Notes: a model not told the origin generated them from the letters alone. 64,000 nucleotides of DNA from Denitrificimonas halotolerans (GCF_034259425.1 NZ_JAXIVU010000002.1:1-64000), one strand, 5' to 3'; shown: positions 7,294-16,756, counted from the first letter of the stretch. Numbers and translations are program-made.

Positions 7294-8445
7294 ATGAACT
7301 CAAAAGCACCTTATTTACTCACCCCAGGCCCCTTAACTACCAGTTTGTCGGTGAAGCAGGCCATGCTTAAAGACTGGGGGTCTTGGGACGGTGAATTTAA
7401 TGACATGACAGCGCAAATTTGTCAGCGTCTGTTGTCTGTGGCGGGTGCAGAGCAGACGCATGTTTGTGTGCCAGTGCAGGGCAGCGGTACTTTTGCAGTG
7501 GAGGCGGTTTTAGGCACCCTGATTGATCCCGACAGCTATACGTTGGTGTTGATGAATGGTGCATATGGGCAGCGTGTAGGTGAGATTTTAGAGTACCTCA
7601 AACGTCCGTATATGGTGCTTGATAAAGGTGACTATGTGCCACCTCGCGGCTTTGAAGTGGCTCAGTTATTAGAGTCCAATCCAAAAATTGAACAGGTGGT
7701 TCTGATTCATTGTGAAACCAGCTCAGGGATTCTTAATCCGCTAGAAGAAATTGCTGCAGTGTGCGCGCAGGCGGGAGTGCGTTTGATTTTAGACAGCATG
7801 AGTGCTTTTGGTGCTGTGCCAGTCAATATGGCTGATCTACCTTGTGCCGCATTGATTTCCTCGGCTAACAAATGTTTTGAAGGGGTGCCAGGGTTTGGTT
7901 TTGCCTTAATTGAACGTCAATGGTTGGAAGGAGCGCAGGGGCGGTGCCACAGTTTATCGTTAGATTTATATGAGCAGTGGCGACATATGGAGAACAGTGG
8001 TAAGTGGCGTTATACCCCGCCAACCCATGTGATTGCTGCTTTTTTACAAGCGCTTAAAGAGCATCAAGCCGAGGGTGGTGTACAAGGACGTTTGGCTCGC
8101 TATACCCGTAATCGTGACCGCTTAGTGGCCGGTATGCGTGCCTTAGGCTTTCAGACATTATTAGATGATGAATGGTTGTCGCCCATTATCACCACCTTTT
8201 TATCACCTAGCAGTGAGTCGTTTGATTTCACTCAATTTTACGCTCTGATCAAGCAGAAGGGGTTTGTGATTTATCCCGGAAAGCTGACAGTAGCGGATAG
8301 CTTTCGTATTGGCTGTATTGGTCAGCTTTTTGATGAGCAAATTGATGCGGTATTACTGGCTGTTTCCCATGCGTGCATGCAAATGGGGATGACTGTACCT
8401 GTACCTGCACCGAATTTGTTATCGCCCCAATTAAAAACTGCTTAA
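7294..8445 (+). CDS. phnW: 2-aminoethylphosphonate--pyruvate transaminase
   Basis: A PLP-dependent class V aminotransferase of 383 residues that converts AEP plus pyruvate to phosphonoacetaldehyde plus alanine. It has LLTPGPLTTS at the N-terminus, MSAFGAVPVNM in the middle and the lysine of SSANKCFEGVPGFGF as the likely Schiff-base residue, matching PhnW. The ATG at 7294 is preceded by GGAG at 7284-7287; a longer frame overlapping the oxidase gene lacks support. phnX follows after 10 bases, giving the two-step AEP degradation pathway. Confidence 0.93.
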   Translation: MNSKAPYLLTPGPLTTSLSVKQAMLKDWGSWDGEFNDMTAQICQRLLSVAGAEQTHVCVPVQGSGTFAVEAVLGTLIDPDSYTLVLMNGAYGQRVGEILEYLKRPYMVLDKGDYVPPRGFEVAQLLESNPKIEQVVLIHCETSSGILNPLEEIAAVCAQAGVRLILDSMSAFGAVPVNMADLPCAALISSANKCFEGVPGFGFALIERQWLEGAQGRCHSLSLDLYEQWRHMENSGKWRYTPPTHVIAAFLQALKEHQAEGGVQGRLARYTRNRDRLVAGMRALGFQTLLDDEWLSPIITTFLSPSSESFDFTQFYALIKQKGFVIYPGKLTVADSFRIGCIGQLFDEQIDAVLLAVSHACMQMGMTVPVPAPNLLSPQLKTA

Positions 8446-8455
8446 AGGATTTGTT

Positions 8456-9283
8456 ATGTACCGTTATTCCCGTTCGTATGTTGGCCCAGTTCAAGCCGTT
8501 ATTTTGGACTTGGCTGGAACCTGTATTGATTTTGGCTCTTTGGCTCCGATTCAAGCGTTTTTAAAATTGTTTATGGATGAAGGCTTAGAGATTACAGAGG
8601 CAGAGGCGCGAGGCCCGATGGGGACAGAAAAACGCGAGCATATTCGTCAATTATTAGCGATGCCACGCATTGCCCAAGCATGGAGTGAGATTCACGGTGC
8701 AGCACCTCATGAGGATGATATTGAGCGTTTATACCAAGCGTTTTTACCGTTGCAAACAGCCGCTATTGCCGAACGTTCTGAATTGATTAGTGGCGCCTTA
8801 GAGTTACAAGAATTTGCTCATAATCATGGTATTCGGTTGGGTGTGAATACCGGTTATAGCCGTGAAATGTTTGAGGTGATGTTGCCTGCGTTAGAGCGTC
8901 AAGGTTTTCAGCCACAAAGTATTGTTTGCGCGACAGAAGTGCCCCTGGGGCGTCCAGCACCTTATATGAGTTTGCGCGGCATGATAGAGCTGGGTGCACA
9001 AGCAGTGCAGGCCTGTGTGAAAGTGGATGATACCGCTACAGGTATTGAGGAAGGGTTAAATGCCGGCATGTGGACTGTGGCGGTGGTTGCATCCGGTAAT
9101 GCCTTAGGGTTATCAGAAGAGCAGTTTTTTAGTTTGTCCGAAGTGGAGCGTAGTCAGCGTATTGCCGTAGCGCGCAGCAAAATGGCGCAGTCCGGAGCTC
9201 ACTATGTAATTGATTCCATTGCTGATTTACCCCGTGTAATCCAGTGCATTCAAGAGCAATTACAGCTTGGTGTTTGCCCCTAA
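8456..9283 (+). CDS. phnX: Phosphonoacetaldehyde hydrolase (phosphonatase)
   Basis: A HAD-superfamily enzyme of 275 residues that cleaves the C-P bond of phosphonoacetaldehyde to acetaldehyde and phosphate. The nucleophile motif LDLAGTCIDFG has its Asp at residue 18. The PhnX-specific Schiff-base lysine is Lys59 in GPMGTEKREHIR, and the late acidic motif is KVDDTATGIEEG. AGGAT sits just upstream of the ATG. It is directly downstream of phnW and upstream of the AEP transporter genes, from which it is separated by an intercistronic hairpin. Confidence 0.94.
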   Translation: MYRYSRSYVGPVQAVILDLAGTCIDFGSLAPIQAFLKLFMDEGLEITEAEARGPMGTEKREHIRQLLAMPRIAQAWSEIHGAAPHEDDIERLYQAFLPLQTAAIAERSELISGALELQEFAHNHGIRLGVNTGYSREMFEVMLPALERQGFQPQSIVCATEVPLGRPAPYMSLRGMIELGAQAVQACVKVDDTATGIEEGLNAGMWTVAVVASGNALGLSEEQFFSLSEVERSQRIAVARSKMAQSGAHYVIDSIADLPRVIQCIQEQLQLGVCP

Positions 9284-9336
9284 AAAGAGCTGAAAATTCT
9301 TTCGGATTGTCACAAAGTTGCAATTTTAGCTGCTTA

Positions 9337-9372
9337 TCATTGGCTGCAATAAGAATTTCGGTCAGCCAATGA
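9337..9372 (+). other. Intercistronic hairpin between phnX and phnS
   Basis: TCATTGGCTG at 9337-9346 and CAGCCAATGA at 9363-9372 form a perfect 10-base-pair stem with a 16-base loop. There is no T-run after it, so it is unlikely to be a simple terminator. It may stabilise the upstream mRNA or tune expression of the binding-protein gene, a common arrangement in ABC transporter operons. It lies 32 bases before the phnS start. Confidence 0.6.
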
Positions 9373-9404
9373 TGACCTCTTGATATAACCATAAGGAAGG
9401 CTAC

Positions 9405-10418
9405 GTGAAACTTTTCAAATCAGTACTAGCGCTTGCTCTTTGTAGTGTCATTGCTGGTGTACAGGCGCAAACAGAATTGACGGTTTATACCGGGTTGGAA
9501 GCCGACTCGCTGAAAAAATACGCCCAACGTTTTAATGAAGATCATCCAGATATCAAAATTAATTGGGTGCGCGATTCAACTGGAGTGATTACAGCACGTT
9601 TACTTGCCGAGAAAGACAATCCGCGTGCAGATGTGGTATGGGGGCTCGGTGGTACCAGCTTACTGATGCTGAAAAACGAGAATATGCTGCAACCATATAA
9701 GCCAGTGGGCTTTGACCGGCTTTCTGCTCAGTTCAGTGATCAAGCACCAGAGCCTTCTTGGGTCGGGATGAATGCCTGGATGGCTGCTTTGTGTGTGAAT
9801 ACCATTGAAATGGAAAAGAAAGGACTGCCAATGCCAAACAGTTGGCAGGATCTGACTCAGCCTGTGTATCAAGGGCAAATTGTGATGCCTAATCCAAGTT
9901 CATCGGGGACAGGCTTTTTAGATGTCTCAGCTTGGTTACAACTGATGGGTGATGATGCGGGCTGGGCTTATATGGATGGATTGCATAAGAACATCAATCG
10001 TTATACCCATTCAGGTTCTAAGCCGTGCAAAATGGCAGCCACTGGTGAAGTGCCTATTGGAGTGTCTTTTGCTTTTCGTGGTGTACGTTTAAAGCATCAA
10101 GGTGCGCCAATTGAGTTGGTGTATCCAAGTGAGGGGTTGGGTTGGGAAGTGGAAGCTGCAGCCATTATTAAAGGCACTACTAAAACGGCAGCAGCTAAAA
10201 CTTTAATGGATTGGGTGGTCAGTCCAAAAGCTATGAAGATGTACAACGAAGGCTTTGCCATTGTGGCATTACCAGAGGCCGCGAAACCGGTTAAACACTT
10301 CCCCGAACATGCACAAGAGCTGCTCATTGACAATGATCTTGCTTGGGCGGCAGAGCATCGCCAAGCAATTTTGAGCAAATGGCAGCAACGCTATGACGGT
10401 AAGTCTGAAGCGCAATAA
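9405..10418 (+). CDS. phnS: 2-aminoethylphosphonate ABC transporter, periplasmic binding protein
   Basis: This 337-residue protein starts at GTG with AAGGAAGG upstream. It has a Sec signal peptide (about residues 1-21, cut after VQA) and the type II periplasmic-binding fold of the iron/AEP/polyamine-like family: LTVYTGLEADSL, VRDSTGVITARLLAEKDNP and ADVVWGLGG. The position behind phnW/phnX and ahead of an ATPase and double-length permease matches the PhnSTUV-type AEP importer. Related proteins bind ferric iron, but the neighbours point to AEP. Confidence 0.85.
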   Translation: MKLFKSVLALALCSVIAGVQAQTELTVYTGLEADSLKKYAQRFNEDHPDIKINWVRDSTGVITARLLAEKDNPRADVVWGLGGTSLLMLKNENMLQPYKPVGFDRLSAQFSDQAPEPSWVGMNAWMAALCVNTIEMEKKGLPMPNSWQDLTQPVYQGQIVMPNPSSSGTGFLDVSAWLQLMGDDAGWAYMDGLHKNINRYTHSGSKPCKMAATGEVPIGVSFAFRGVRLKHQGAPIELVYPSEGLGWEVEAAAIIKGTTKTAAAKTLMDWVVSPKAMKMYNEGFAIVALPEAAKPVKHFPEHAQELLIDNDLAWAAEHRQAILSKWQQRYDGKSEAQ

Positions 10419-10462
10419 GTGTATGCACAGCAATAAACTCTAATAAGGCAGAGGATGACAAC

Positions 10463-11533
10463 ATGCAAAAGTCCACTCAAGGCAGTCGACTGGTAGTGAA
10501 AAATGTCAGCAAAGATTTTGGCAATTTTTCTGCGCTGCGCAATATCAATTTAGATATTCAGCCGGGTGAGTTGGTGTGTTTTTTAGGGCCATCGGGCTGT
10601 GGTAAAACCACCTTACTCAGAATTATTGCTGGTTTAGAGCAGCAGACGTCTGGGATGCTGTTTCAAGGAGAAGAGGATATTTCTTTGCAGCCGCCCAGTG
10701 CGCGTGATTTTGGCATAGTGTTCCAGTCCTATGCTTTATTCCCTAATATGACCATTGCCGACAACGTAGCCTATGGTTTGCGTTGTTTACGCGTGCCGAA
10801 GGCTCAGATTAAAACGCGAGTAGCTGCGCTACTAGAGACTGTAGGTTTGCCGGATCAGGCGAAGAAATATCCAACTCAGTTGTCGGGTGGTCAGCAGCAA
10901 CGTGTCGCACTGGCGCGTGCTTTGGCGCCCAATCCGGGCTTGTTATTGCTAGATGAACCATTGTCTGCTTTAGACGCCAAAGTGCGTCATCATTTACGGA
11001 CTGAAATTCGCCAACTGCAACAAAAACTGGGTGTGACGACCATTATGGTCACCCATGACCAAGAAGAAGCATTGGCGATGGCTGATCGGGTTGTGGTGAT
11101 GAATAATGGGGTGATTGAACAGGTAGGCACGCCGATGGAAATTTATCAGCAGCCTGCTTCTGCCTTTGTTGCTGAGTTTATTGGATCGATGAACTTCATT
11201 GGTCATTCTGCAGTAACAGGTCGCTCGGCACAGTTAGATGCCCGAGTGTTGGCGTTAAAACAGCCTATTTCGGTGGTGCAGGATAATATCCGTTTAGCCA
11301 TTCGACCTGAAGATGTGCATTTACAGCCTTTAGATGGTCCAGGTTGGACGGCACAGGTCGAACACTTGGATTACTTAGGTGCCTTTATTCGTGCTCAAGT
11401 GACCTTGCGCGAGTGGGGCTTAAGTTTGCTCGTGGATGTGGATCCGCGCACAGCACGCCAGTTAGGTTTAAGCCGTGGTTCTTGGGTGAATGTCACCTTG
11501 CCTTCTGACTCACTGCACTGTTTTGCAGCTTGA
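10463..11533 (+). CDS. phnT: 2-aminoethylphosphonate ABC transporter, ATP-binding protein
   Basis: A 356-residue MalK/PotA-type ATPase. Walker A GPSGCGKT is at residues 42-49; Q-loop, LSGGQQQRVALARAL signature, Walker B LLLLDEP and D-loop SALDAK follow. A C-terminal TOBE domain (about residues 235-350, including LAIRPEDVHL) completes it. It energises uptake by the adjacent permease at the inner membrane. GAGGATGAC lies just upstream of its ATG. It is cotranscribed with the binding-protein gene 44 bases upstream and the permease gene 33 bases downstream. Confidence 0.87.
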   Translation: MQKSTQGSRLVVKNVSKDFGNFSALRNINLDIQPGELVCFLGPSGCGKTTLLRIIAGLEQQTSGMLFQGEEDISLQPPSARDFGIVFQSYALFPNMTIADNVAYGLRCLRVPKAQIKTRVAALLETVGLPDQAKKYPTQLSGGQQQRVALARALAPNPGLLLLDEPLSALDAKVRHHLRTEIRQLQQKLGVTTIMVTHDQEEALAMADRVVVMNNGVIEQVGTPMEIYQQPASAFVAEFIGSMNFIGHSAVTGRSAQLDARVLALKQPISVVQDNIRLAIRPEDVHLQPLDGPGWTAQVEHLDYLGAFIRAQVTLREWGLSLLVDVDPRTARQLGLSRGSWVNVTLPSDSLHCFAA

Positions 11534-11566
11534 GCAGCATCCTGTTTTTTACTGAATGATGAACTT

Positions 11567-13282
11567 ATGAATCTTCCTGCACCTGGTGCCCGATCTATGC
11601 CACTGATGGTTCAGCTCAGTCAGTTGCGTCATCGATGGGGTTTTGCCTTATTGCTATTAATGGGATGCGTTACACTGACCTTGCTCGTGTTCGCACCACT
11701 ATATACGCTGCTTTCAAAAAGTGTTGAAAACAAAGCAGGCGAGTTTGTTGGGCTGGCCAACTTTGCGCAGTATTTAGGCTCAAGCGCCTTTGAGTCGGCT
11801 TTTTTTAACTCATTATGGGTTGCTAGTTTGAGTACTGTGCTGGTGGTGTTATTAGCTTTCGCTGCCGCTTGGGCCTTAACTCGTACACGTTTGGCTTTAA
11901 CGGGACTTATTCGCGGTATTTTGATCGTACCTATTTTAGCGCCATCGTTATTATCTGCGATCAGCTTGGTCTATTTATTTGGTAACCAAGGCCTGCTAAA
12001 AAGTTGGCTCTTTGGAGCTGATATTTATGGTCCTATTGGCGTTGTTTTAGGTTCAGTATTTTGGACCTTTCCCCATGCGCTCATGATTATTTTAACTTCT
12101 ATGGAAAATGCCGATGGTCGGCACTATGAAGCGGCAGCCTCACTTAAAGCCAGTCCGTTGCGCATTTTTTGGACGGTCACGGTGCCAGGTGCTCGTTATG
12201 GTTTAATCAGCGCAGCGTTTGTGGTGTTTACTCTAGTGATCACTGACTTTGGCGTGCCGAAAGTGATTGGCGGTCAATTTAATGTATTGGCCACTGATAT
12301 TTATAAGCAAGTTGTGGGGCAGCAACAATTTGAAATGGGTGCTGTGGTTAGTGTGCTGTTGCTAGTACCAGCGCTATTAGCTTTTGCAGCGGATCGTTAT
12401 GTGCAACGTAAGCAGATTGCTAGTTTTACAGCGCAATCAGTACCTTATCGACCACAGGTAAATAAACTTCGTGATGCTGTAAGTGTGCTGTTATTGCTGC
12501 CCACAGTGCTCTTCATTTTGGCGATTTTAGGAACAGCGGTATATGCCTCTTTTGTTACCTTTTGGCCTTATAACTTAGATTTAAGTCTGAAAAATTATCA
12601 ATTTGACTTGATGGATGGCGGTGGTTGGGGCGCTTACTTTAACAGTATTCAGATGGCACTAGGGGTGATGGCTCTAGGTACTGTGTTGGTCTTCTTTAAT
12701 GCATGGTTGATGGAGCGGACACCGCAACCATCTGTAGTGAAGGGTTTATTTCAGTTATTGGCCATGCTGCCTTTGGCCGTGCCTGGTTTGGTATTGGGCT
12801 TGTCGTACATTTTCTTTTTTAATAACCCTAATAATCCATTAGGCGTGATTTATGGCTCTTTGTTTATTTTAATCCTTTGCACTGTGGCTCATTTTTATGC
12901 GGTATCTCATTTAACTGCTGTGACCGCAATTAAACAGTTGGACCGTGAATTTGAGGCCGTAGGTGAGTCGCTCAAAGCATCACGTTGGCGAGTGCTCTTT
13001 ACCGTCACTGTACCGTTATGTTTACCGGCAATATTAGATGTGGCGTTGTACTTATTTGTGAATGCCATGACCACAGTATCTGCGGTTGTGTTTTTGTACG
13101 GTCATGAGTCGCAATTGGCTTCAGTGGCTGTACTTAATATGGATGAAGCAGGTGATACTGCTGCGGCTGCAGCTATGGCGGTATTAATTACTGCAACCTG
13201 TGCTGCTGCTAAATTGCTGCAGGGGGTATTGCGCTTCTGTTTGGATCGTAAAACCAAGGTTTGGCGGCAGGGTCGAGTATGA
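11567..13282 (+). CDS. phnU: 2-aminoethylphosphonate ABC transporter, fused double permease
   Basis: A 571-residue inner-membrane protein made of two BPD-transp permease halves in tandem, about 12 membrane segments. Each half carries the cytoplasmic EAA loop that docks the ATPase: EAAASLKASPLRIFWTVTVP around residue 205 and EAVGESLKASRWRVLFTVTVP around residue 465. A single fused polypeptide instead of separate PhnU and PhnV proteins is a known arrangement for AEP importers of this type. It overlaps the next gene by four bases (ATGA). Confidence 0.86.
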   Translation: MNLPAPGARSMPLMVQLSQLRHRWGFALLLLMGCVTLTLLVFAPLYTLLSKSVENKAGEFVGLANFAQYLGSSAFESAFFNSLWVASLSTVLVVLLAFAAAWALTRTRLALTGLIRGILIVPILAPSLLSAISLVYLFGNQGLLKSWLFGADIYGPIGVVLGSVFWTFPHALMIILTSMENADGRHYEAAASLKASPLRIFWTVTVPGARYGLISAAFVVFTLVITDFGVPKVIGGQFNVLATDIYKQVVGQQQFEMGAVVSVLLLVPALLAFAADRYVQRKQIASFTAQSVPYRPQVNKLRDAVSVLLLLPTVLFILAILGTAVYASFVTFWPYNLDLSLKNYQFDLMDGGGWGAYFNSIQMALGVMALGTVLVFFNAWLMERTPQPSVVKGLFQLLAMLPLAVPGLVLGLSYIFFFNNPNNPLGVIYGSLFILILCTVAHFYAVSHLTAVTAIKQLDREFEAVGESLKASRWRVLFTVTVPLCLPAILDVALYLFVNAMTTVSAVVFLYGHESQLASVAVLNMDEAGDTAAAAAMAVLITATCAAAKLLQGVLRFCLDRKTKVWRQGRV

Positions 13283-14184
13283 GCTTGACTGCGATTTTTA
13301 TTGTGCTGTTGTCAGCACTTACGCATGCCAGTTGGAATTTATTTGGAAAAAGCGTCAGTCCCAGTGGCGCTTTTTTTTGGCACAGTACTTTTTGGGGAGG
13401 CTTGCTTAGCTTGCCAGTATTGCTTTGGTACTGGGATGTTTTAAGTCTTTTTACTGTTGATATTTGGTGGCTAATCGTACTGACTGGTTTGTTTCAAGCT
13501 TTGTATTTGAGTACTTTAGCAGCGGCTTATCGATATGGTGATATGTCGGTGGTGTACCCCATGGCTCGTTCTTCGCCATTGATTATCTTACTGGTAGGAG
13601 CATTATTTTTAGGCACCGCGGACCAGATCACTTTTTTGGCCGTGTTGGGTATTGTGTTGATTGTAGGTGGGTGTGTGATTTTACCCATGCGCTATATGCG
13701 TAGTTTTAATCGTTCCAATTACATAAATTTAGCTACGTTATTTGCCTTGTTGGCAGCGCTCAGTACAGCGGGGTATTCCTTAGTAGATGATAGAGCAACG
13801 CGCCAGATTCGTGAATTGCCACAGTTGGTGATTGGCAGTGGTGAGGTGGCGCTACTGTTTGTGATTTTACAAGCTTGGTCGGCTTTGATTTGGTTGTCGA
13901 TCGGAGTGTTCTGTCAGTCTAAAGAACGACAGTTGATGAGTACTTTATTTGCTAACTGGCGCAGTACTATGGCAGCTGGAGCTCTGATTCTAGCGACCTA
14001 TGCATTGGTTGTTTGGGCCATGGCTTATGCAGACGATGTGAGTTATGTAGTGGCTTTTCGTCAGATCAGTATTCCTATTGGGGTTGTATTGGGCTGGTTA
14101 TTTTTAAAAGAATCAATGCATGGGCCGAAGATCATCGGAACTGGAATCATTTTGTTAGGGTTGTTTTTGGTCGTCTTGGGTTGA
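13279..14184 (+). CDS. EamA/DMT-superfamily transporter at the end of the AEP operon
   Basis: A protein of about 301 residues with two EamA repeats and roughly ten membrane segments: THASWNLFGKSVSPSGAFFW at the N-terminus, YPMARSSPLIILLVGALFLG in repeat one and FRQISIPIGVVLGWLFLKES in repeat two. The ATG at 13279 overlaps the phnU stop, so it is translated with the operon. DMT-family members export metabolites or act as permeases. A role in export or import of a phosphonate-pathway compound is only inferred from position. Confidence 0.8.
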   Translation: MSLTAIFIVLLSALTHASWNLFGKSVSPSGAFFWHSTFWGGLLSLPVLLWYWDVLSLFTVDIWWLIVLTGLFQALYLSTLAAAYRYGDMSVVYPMARSSPLIILLVGALFLGTADQITFLAVLGIVLIVGGCVILPMRYMRSFNRSNYINLATLFALLAALSTAGYSLVDDRATRQIRELPQLVIGSGEVALLFVILQAWSALIWLSIGVFCQSKERQLMSTLFANWRSTMAAGALILATYALVVWAMAYADDVSYVVAFRQISIPIGVVLGWLFLKESMHGPKIIGTGIILLGLFLVVLG

Positions 14185-14210
14185 GGTAGATGATTTCTGT
14201 ATGATGGAGC

Positions 14211-14236
14211 CCCTCTTACCAAACTGCGTAAGAGGG
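14211..14236. terminator. Convergent intrinsic terminator between the AEP operon and yghU
   Basis: CCCTCTTAC at 14211-14219 pairs perfectly with GTAAGAGGG at 14228-14236 around an 8-base loop. It lies between two converging genes. There is no long T-run on either side, so termination strength is uncertain. Confidence 0.6.
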
Positions 14237-14243
14237 CAGAGAG

Positions 14244-15107
14244 TTAAGTGGACAGTTTATCTTGGGTGCGCAGTTCAAAGTCAGAGGCATCATGACGCTC
14301 GTGCAGTTGCTCTGAGGGGTCGCCCCAAGTGCGGTTCACCATGCGTCCACGCTGTACTGCTGGGCGTACAAGGATTTCTTCAGCCCAGCGTCGAACGTGC
14401 TTATAGTCCTTGACCTGCAAAAATTCTGCGGCGTCGTAGGTATTGCCAAGCACTAAGTTTCCATACCAAGGCCAGCTAGCTATATCAGCGATGCTGTATT
14501 CATCGCCTCCTAGGTAGCGTTTTTGTACCAGTTCACGGTTCAGTACATCGAGTTGGCGCTTAGTTTCCATGGTGAAACGGTTAATGGGGTATTCAAACTT
14601 TTCCGGTGCGTACGCATAGAAATGACCAAAGCCACCACCTAAGTAAGGTGCCGAACCTTGTAGCCAAAACAACCAGTTTAAGACTTCAGTGCGTGCGATT
14701 GGATCTTTTGCGAGGAAGTGCCCAAATTTTTCAGCTAAATACAGTAAAATAGCCCCACTTTCGAAGACGCGGCTACCGGTCTCAACGTCTAAGAGGGCGG
14801 GGATTTTGGAGTTTGGATTGATCTCAACAAAGCCAGAAGAAAATTGATCGCCTTCGTTTATTTTAATCAGATGAGCGTCGTATTCGGCTCCTTGAACCCC
14901 TAATTCTAAAAGCTCTTCGAGCATAATAGTTATTTTTTGGCCATTAGGTGTGGCTAGGGAATAGAGCTGTAATGGGTGTTGACCTTGCGGTAAGGTTGCA
15001 TCGTGGGTTGGACCGGCAATAGGGCGATTAATTTTGGCCCACTCGCCACCGTTTTTTGTATCCCAAGTCCAAACCTTAGGAGGCACGTAGGTATTGTTTT
15101 CAGACAT
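14244..15107 (-). CDS. yghU: Glutathione S-transferase of the YghU type
   Basis: A 287-residue glutathione transferase / disulfide reductase close in length to E. coli YghU (288 residues). The N-terminal extension YVPPKVWTWDTKNGGEWAKI and the thioredoxin-fold segment LYSLATPNGQKITIMLEELL are typical of this subfamily; NSKIPAL contains the cis-proline that contacts glutathione. The helical C-terminal domain follows (about residues 145-287). It is transcribed toward the AEP operon and is separated by about 200 bases from the divergent monooxygenase gene, with which it may share a regulatory region. Confidence 0.87.
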   Translation of the reverse strand: MSENNTYVPPKVWTWDTKNGGEWAKINRPIAGPTHDATLPQGQHPLQLYSLATPNGQKITIMLEELLELGVQGAEYDAHLIKINEGDQFSSGFVEINPNSKIPALLDVETGSRVFESGAILLYLAEKFGHFLAKDPIARTEVLNWLFWLQGSAPYLGGGFGHFYAYAPEKFEYPINRFTMETKRQLDVLNRELVQKRYLGGDEYSIADIASWPWYGNLVLGNTYDAAEFLQVKDYKHVRRWAEEILVRPAVQRGRMVNRTWGDPSEQLHERHDASDFELRTQDKLST

Positions 15108-15323
15108 ATAAATTTCCCATTTATTATGAGTTAGCGTTTGGCCTGTGTTTAGTCTGGCATTTTTTCCAATTGATGCAGAATCTTATTGGTGCTGAAATCA
15201 GGCCCTTAGATTTGCTAAAACTTCAGGTTCTCTTGTAGACTGATTGGGCTATTTTAGTCAAAAAAACATCGAAATATAAAATATGTTATAATTACTCCTA
15301 TCGAAGTGAAATGGGAGTATGTT

Positions 15324-16709
15324 TTGAAGAATACAAAAATAGCTATTTTAGGTGCGGGTCCGAGTGGTTTAGCTCAATTGCGTGCATTTGAAGCTGCACG
15401 TTTAGCAGGTGCAAAGGACCTTCCAGAAATTGTCTGCTACGAGAAGCAAAATGATATTGGCGGCATGTGGAACTACACATGGCGCACAGGCTTAGACAAG
15501 AATGGTGAGCCAGTACATGGCAGTATGTACCGTTACTTGTGGTCCAATGGCCCAAAAGAGTGTCTTGAATTTGCGGACTATTCTTTTGAAGAGCACTTTG
15601 GTGAGCCTATCCCTTCTTACCCTCCGCGCGAAGTCCTTAAAGATTACATCATGGGACGCATTGATCAGGAGAGTATCCGTAAGTACATTCGTTTTGAGTG
15701 CCCAGTACGCTGGGTGACTTTTGATGCCGAAACACAGAAATTTACTGTGACTGTGATGAATCATAAAACGGGTCAACAGGAAACCGGTGAGTTTGATTAT
15801 GTAGTGGTTGCTACAGGTCATTTCTCTACGCCAAATATGCCTTACTTTAAAGGTTTGGAAGAGTTTCCTGGTCGTGTGATGCACGCCCATGACTTCCGTG
15901 ATGCATTGGAGTTTAAGGATCAAGATATTTTACTGATTGGTGGCAGTTATTCTGCAGAAGACATTGGTACCCAGTGCTATAAGTACGGCACAAAGTCGGT
16001 CACGATCAGTTATCGCAGTCAAGCGTTGGGTTATGAGTGGCCAGAAGGTATGAAAGAAGTGCCTTTAGTCACGCACTTTGAGGGTAATGTAGCCCACTTT
16101 ATTGATGGTACTAGCCAAGCTTTTGATGCAGTGGTGATGTGCACTGGTTATTTATTCCACTTCTCATTCTTGCCGGATGAGTTGCGTTTGGAAACGCATA
16201 ACTGCCTCTACCCTGAGAACCTCTACAAAGGAATTTTCTGGCAGCAGAATCCAAAGTTGATTTACTTGGGTATGCAAGATCAGTACTTCACTTTTAATAT
16301 GTTTGATGCGCAAGCATGGTATGCACGTGATGTAATTATGGGCAGAATTGATTTACCTGCTTTAGCCGCGCGTAAAGCTGATGAAAAACAGTGGGTTGAT
16401 GAGTATGCTGCAGTTAAAACTGTAGATGAGGAAATTGATTTTCAAGCCAAGTATATTCGTGATCTCACTGACCCAACGGACTACCCAGAGTTTGAGGTAG
16501 AGCAGCAGGGTGAAATTTTCAAGCAGTGGCAGAAAGATAAAAAAGTCGACATTATGGGCTTTAGAGAAAAGTCCTATCGCTCAACTTTGACAGGGACTTT
16601 GGCTCCAGAATTGCCTAAACCTTGGTTGGAAATTATGGATGACTCGCTTGAGCACTTCTTAAACTTAACTTTAGTTAAAAATAAGAAGAAAAATAAAGCT
16701 GCTCATTAA
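15324..16709 (+). CDS. tmm: Flavin-containing monooxygenase, trimethylamine-monooxygenase-like
   Basis: An FMO-family enzyme of about 461 residues that uses FAD and NADPH to oxygenate soft nucleophiles; the bacterial Tmm subgroup turns trimethylamine into its N-oxide. FAD motif GAGPSG is at the N-terminus, the FMO signature FPGRVMHAHDF in the middle, and the NADPH motif GGSYSAEDIG follows. The close resemblance around these motifs favours Tmm. I chose TTG at 15324 because GGGAG at 15313-15317 is spaced well and the protein then begins at the flavin fold; GTG at 15306 is the alternative. TATAAT at 15287-15292 is a possible -10 box. No demethylase genes for a full methylamine pathway are nearby. 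Confidence 0.8.
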   Translation: MKNTKIAILGAGPSGLAQLRAFEAARLAGAKDLPEIVCYEKQNDIGGMWNYTWRTGLDKNGEPVHGSMYRYLWSNGPKECLEFADYSFEEHFGEPIPSYPPREVLKDYIMGRIDQESIRKYIRFECPVRWVTFDAETQKFTVTVMNHKTGQQETGEFDYVVVATGHFSTPNMPYFKGLEEFPGRVMHAHDFRDALEFKDQDILLIGGSYSAEDIGTQCYKYGTKSVTISYRSQALGYEWPEGMKEVPLVTHFEGNVAHFIDGTSQAFDAVVMCTGYLFHFSFLPDELRLETHNCLYPENLYKGIFWQQNPKLIYLGMQDQYFTFNMFDAQAWYARDVIMGRIDLPALAARKADEKQWVDEYAAVKTVDEEIDFQAKYIRDLTDPTDYPEFEVEQQGEIFKQWQKDKKVDIMGFREKSYRSTLTGTLAPELPKPWLEIMDDSLEHFLNLTLVKNKKKNKAAH

Positions 16710-16724
16710 TATTTAAAGCAGTAT

Positions 16725-16756
16725 AAAACGGCGCTAGATTTTTCAGCGCCGTTTTT
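16725..16756 (+). terminator. Intrinsic terminator after the monooxygenase gene
   Basis: ACGGCGCT at 16728-16735 pairs with AGCGCCGT at 16745-16752 around a 9-base loop, preceded by A's and followed by TTTT. This is a standard Rho-independent terminator. The A-run on the other side could let it act on the converging SDR gene as well. Confidence 0.85.

Noticed and set aside
9307..9324. Possible second Pho box before phnS (TTGTCAC, 4 bases, TTGCAAT)
   Set aside because: The second block matches the 7-mer at only four positions and no -10 element is evident; the hairpin downstream is the clearer feature.
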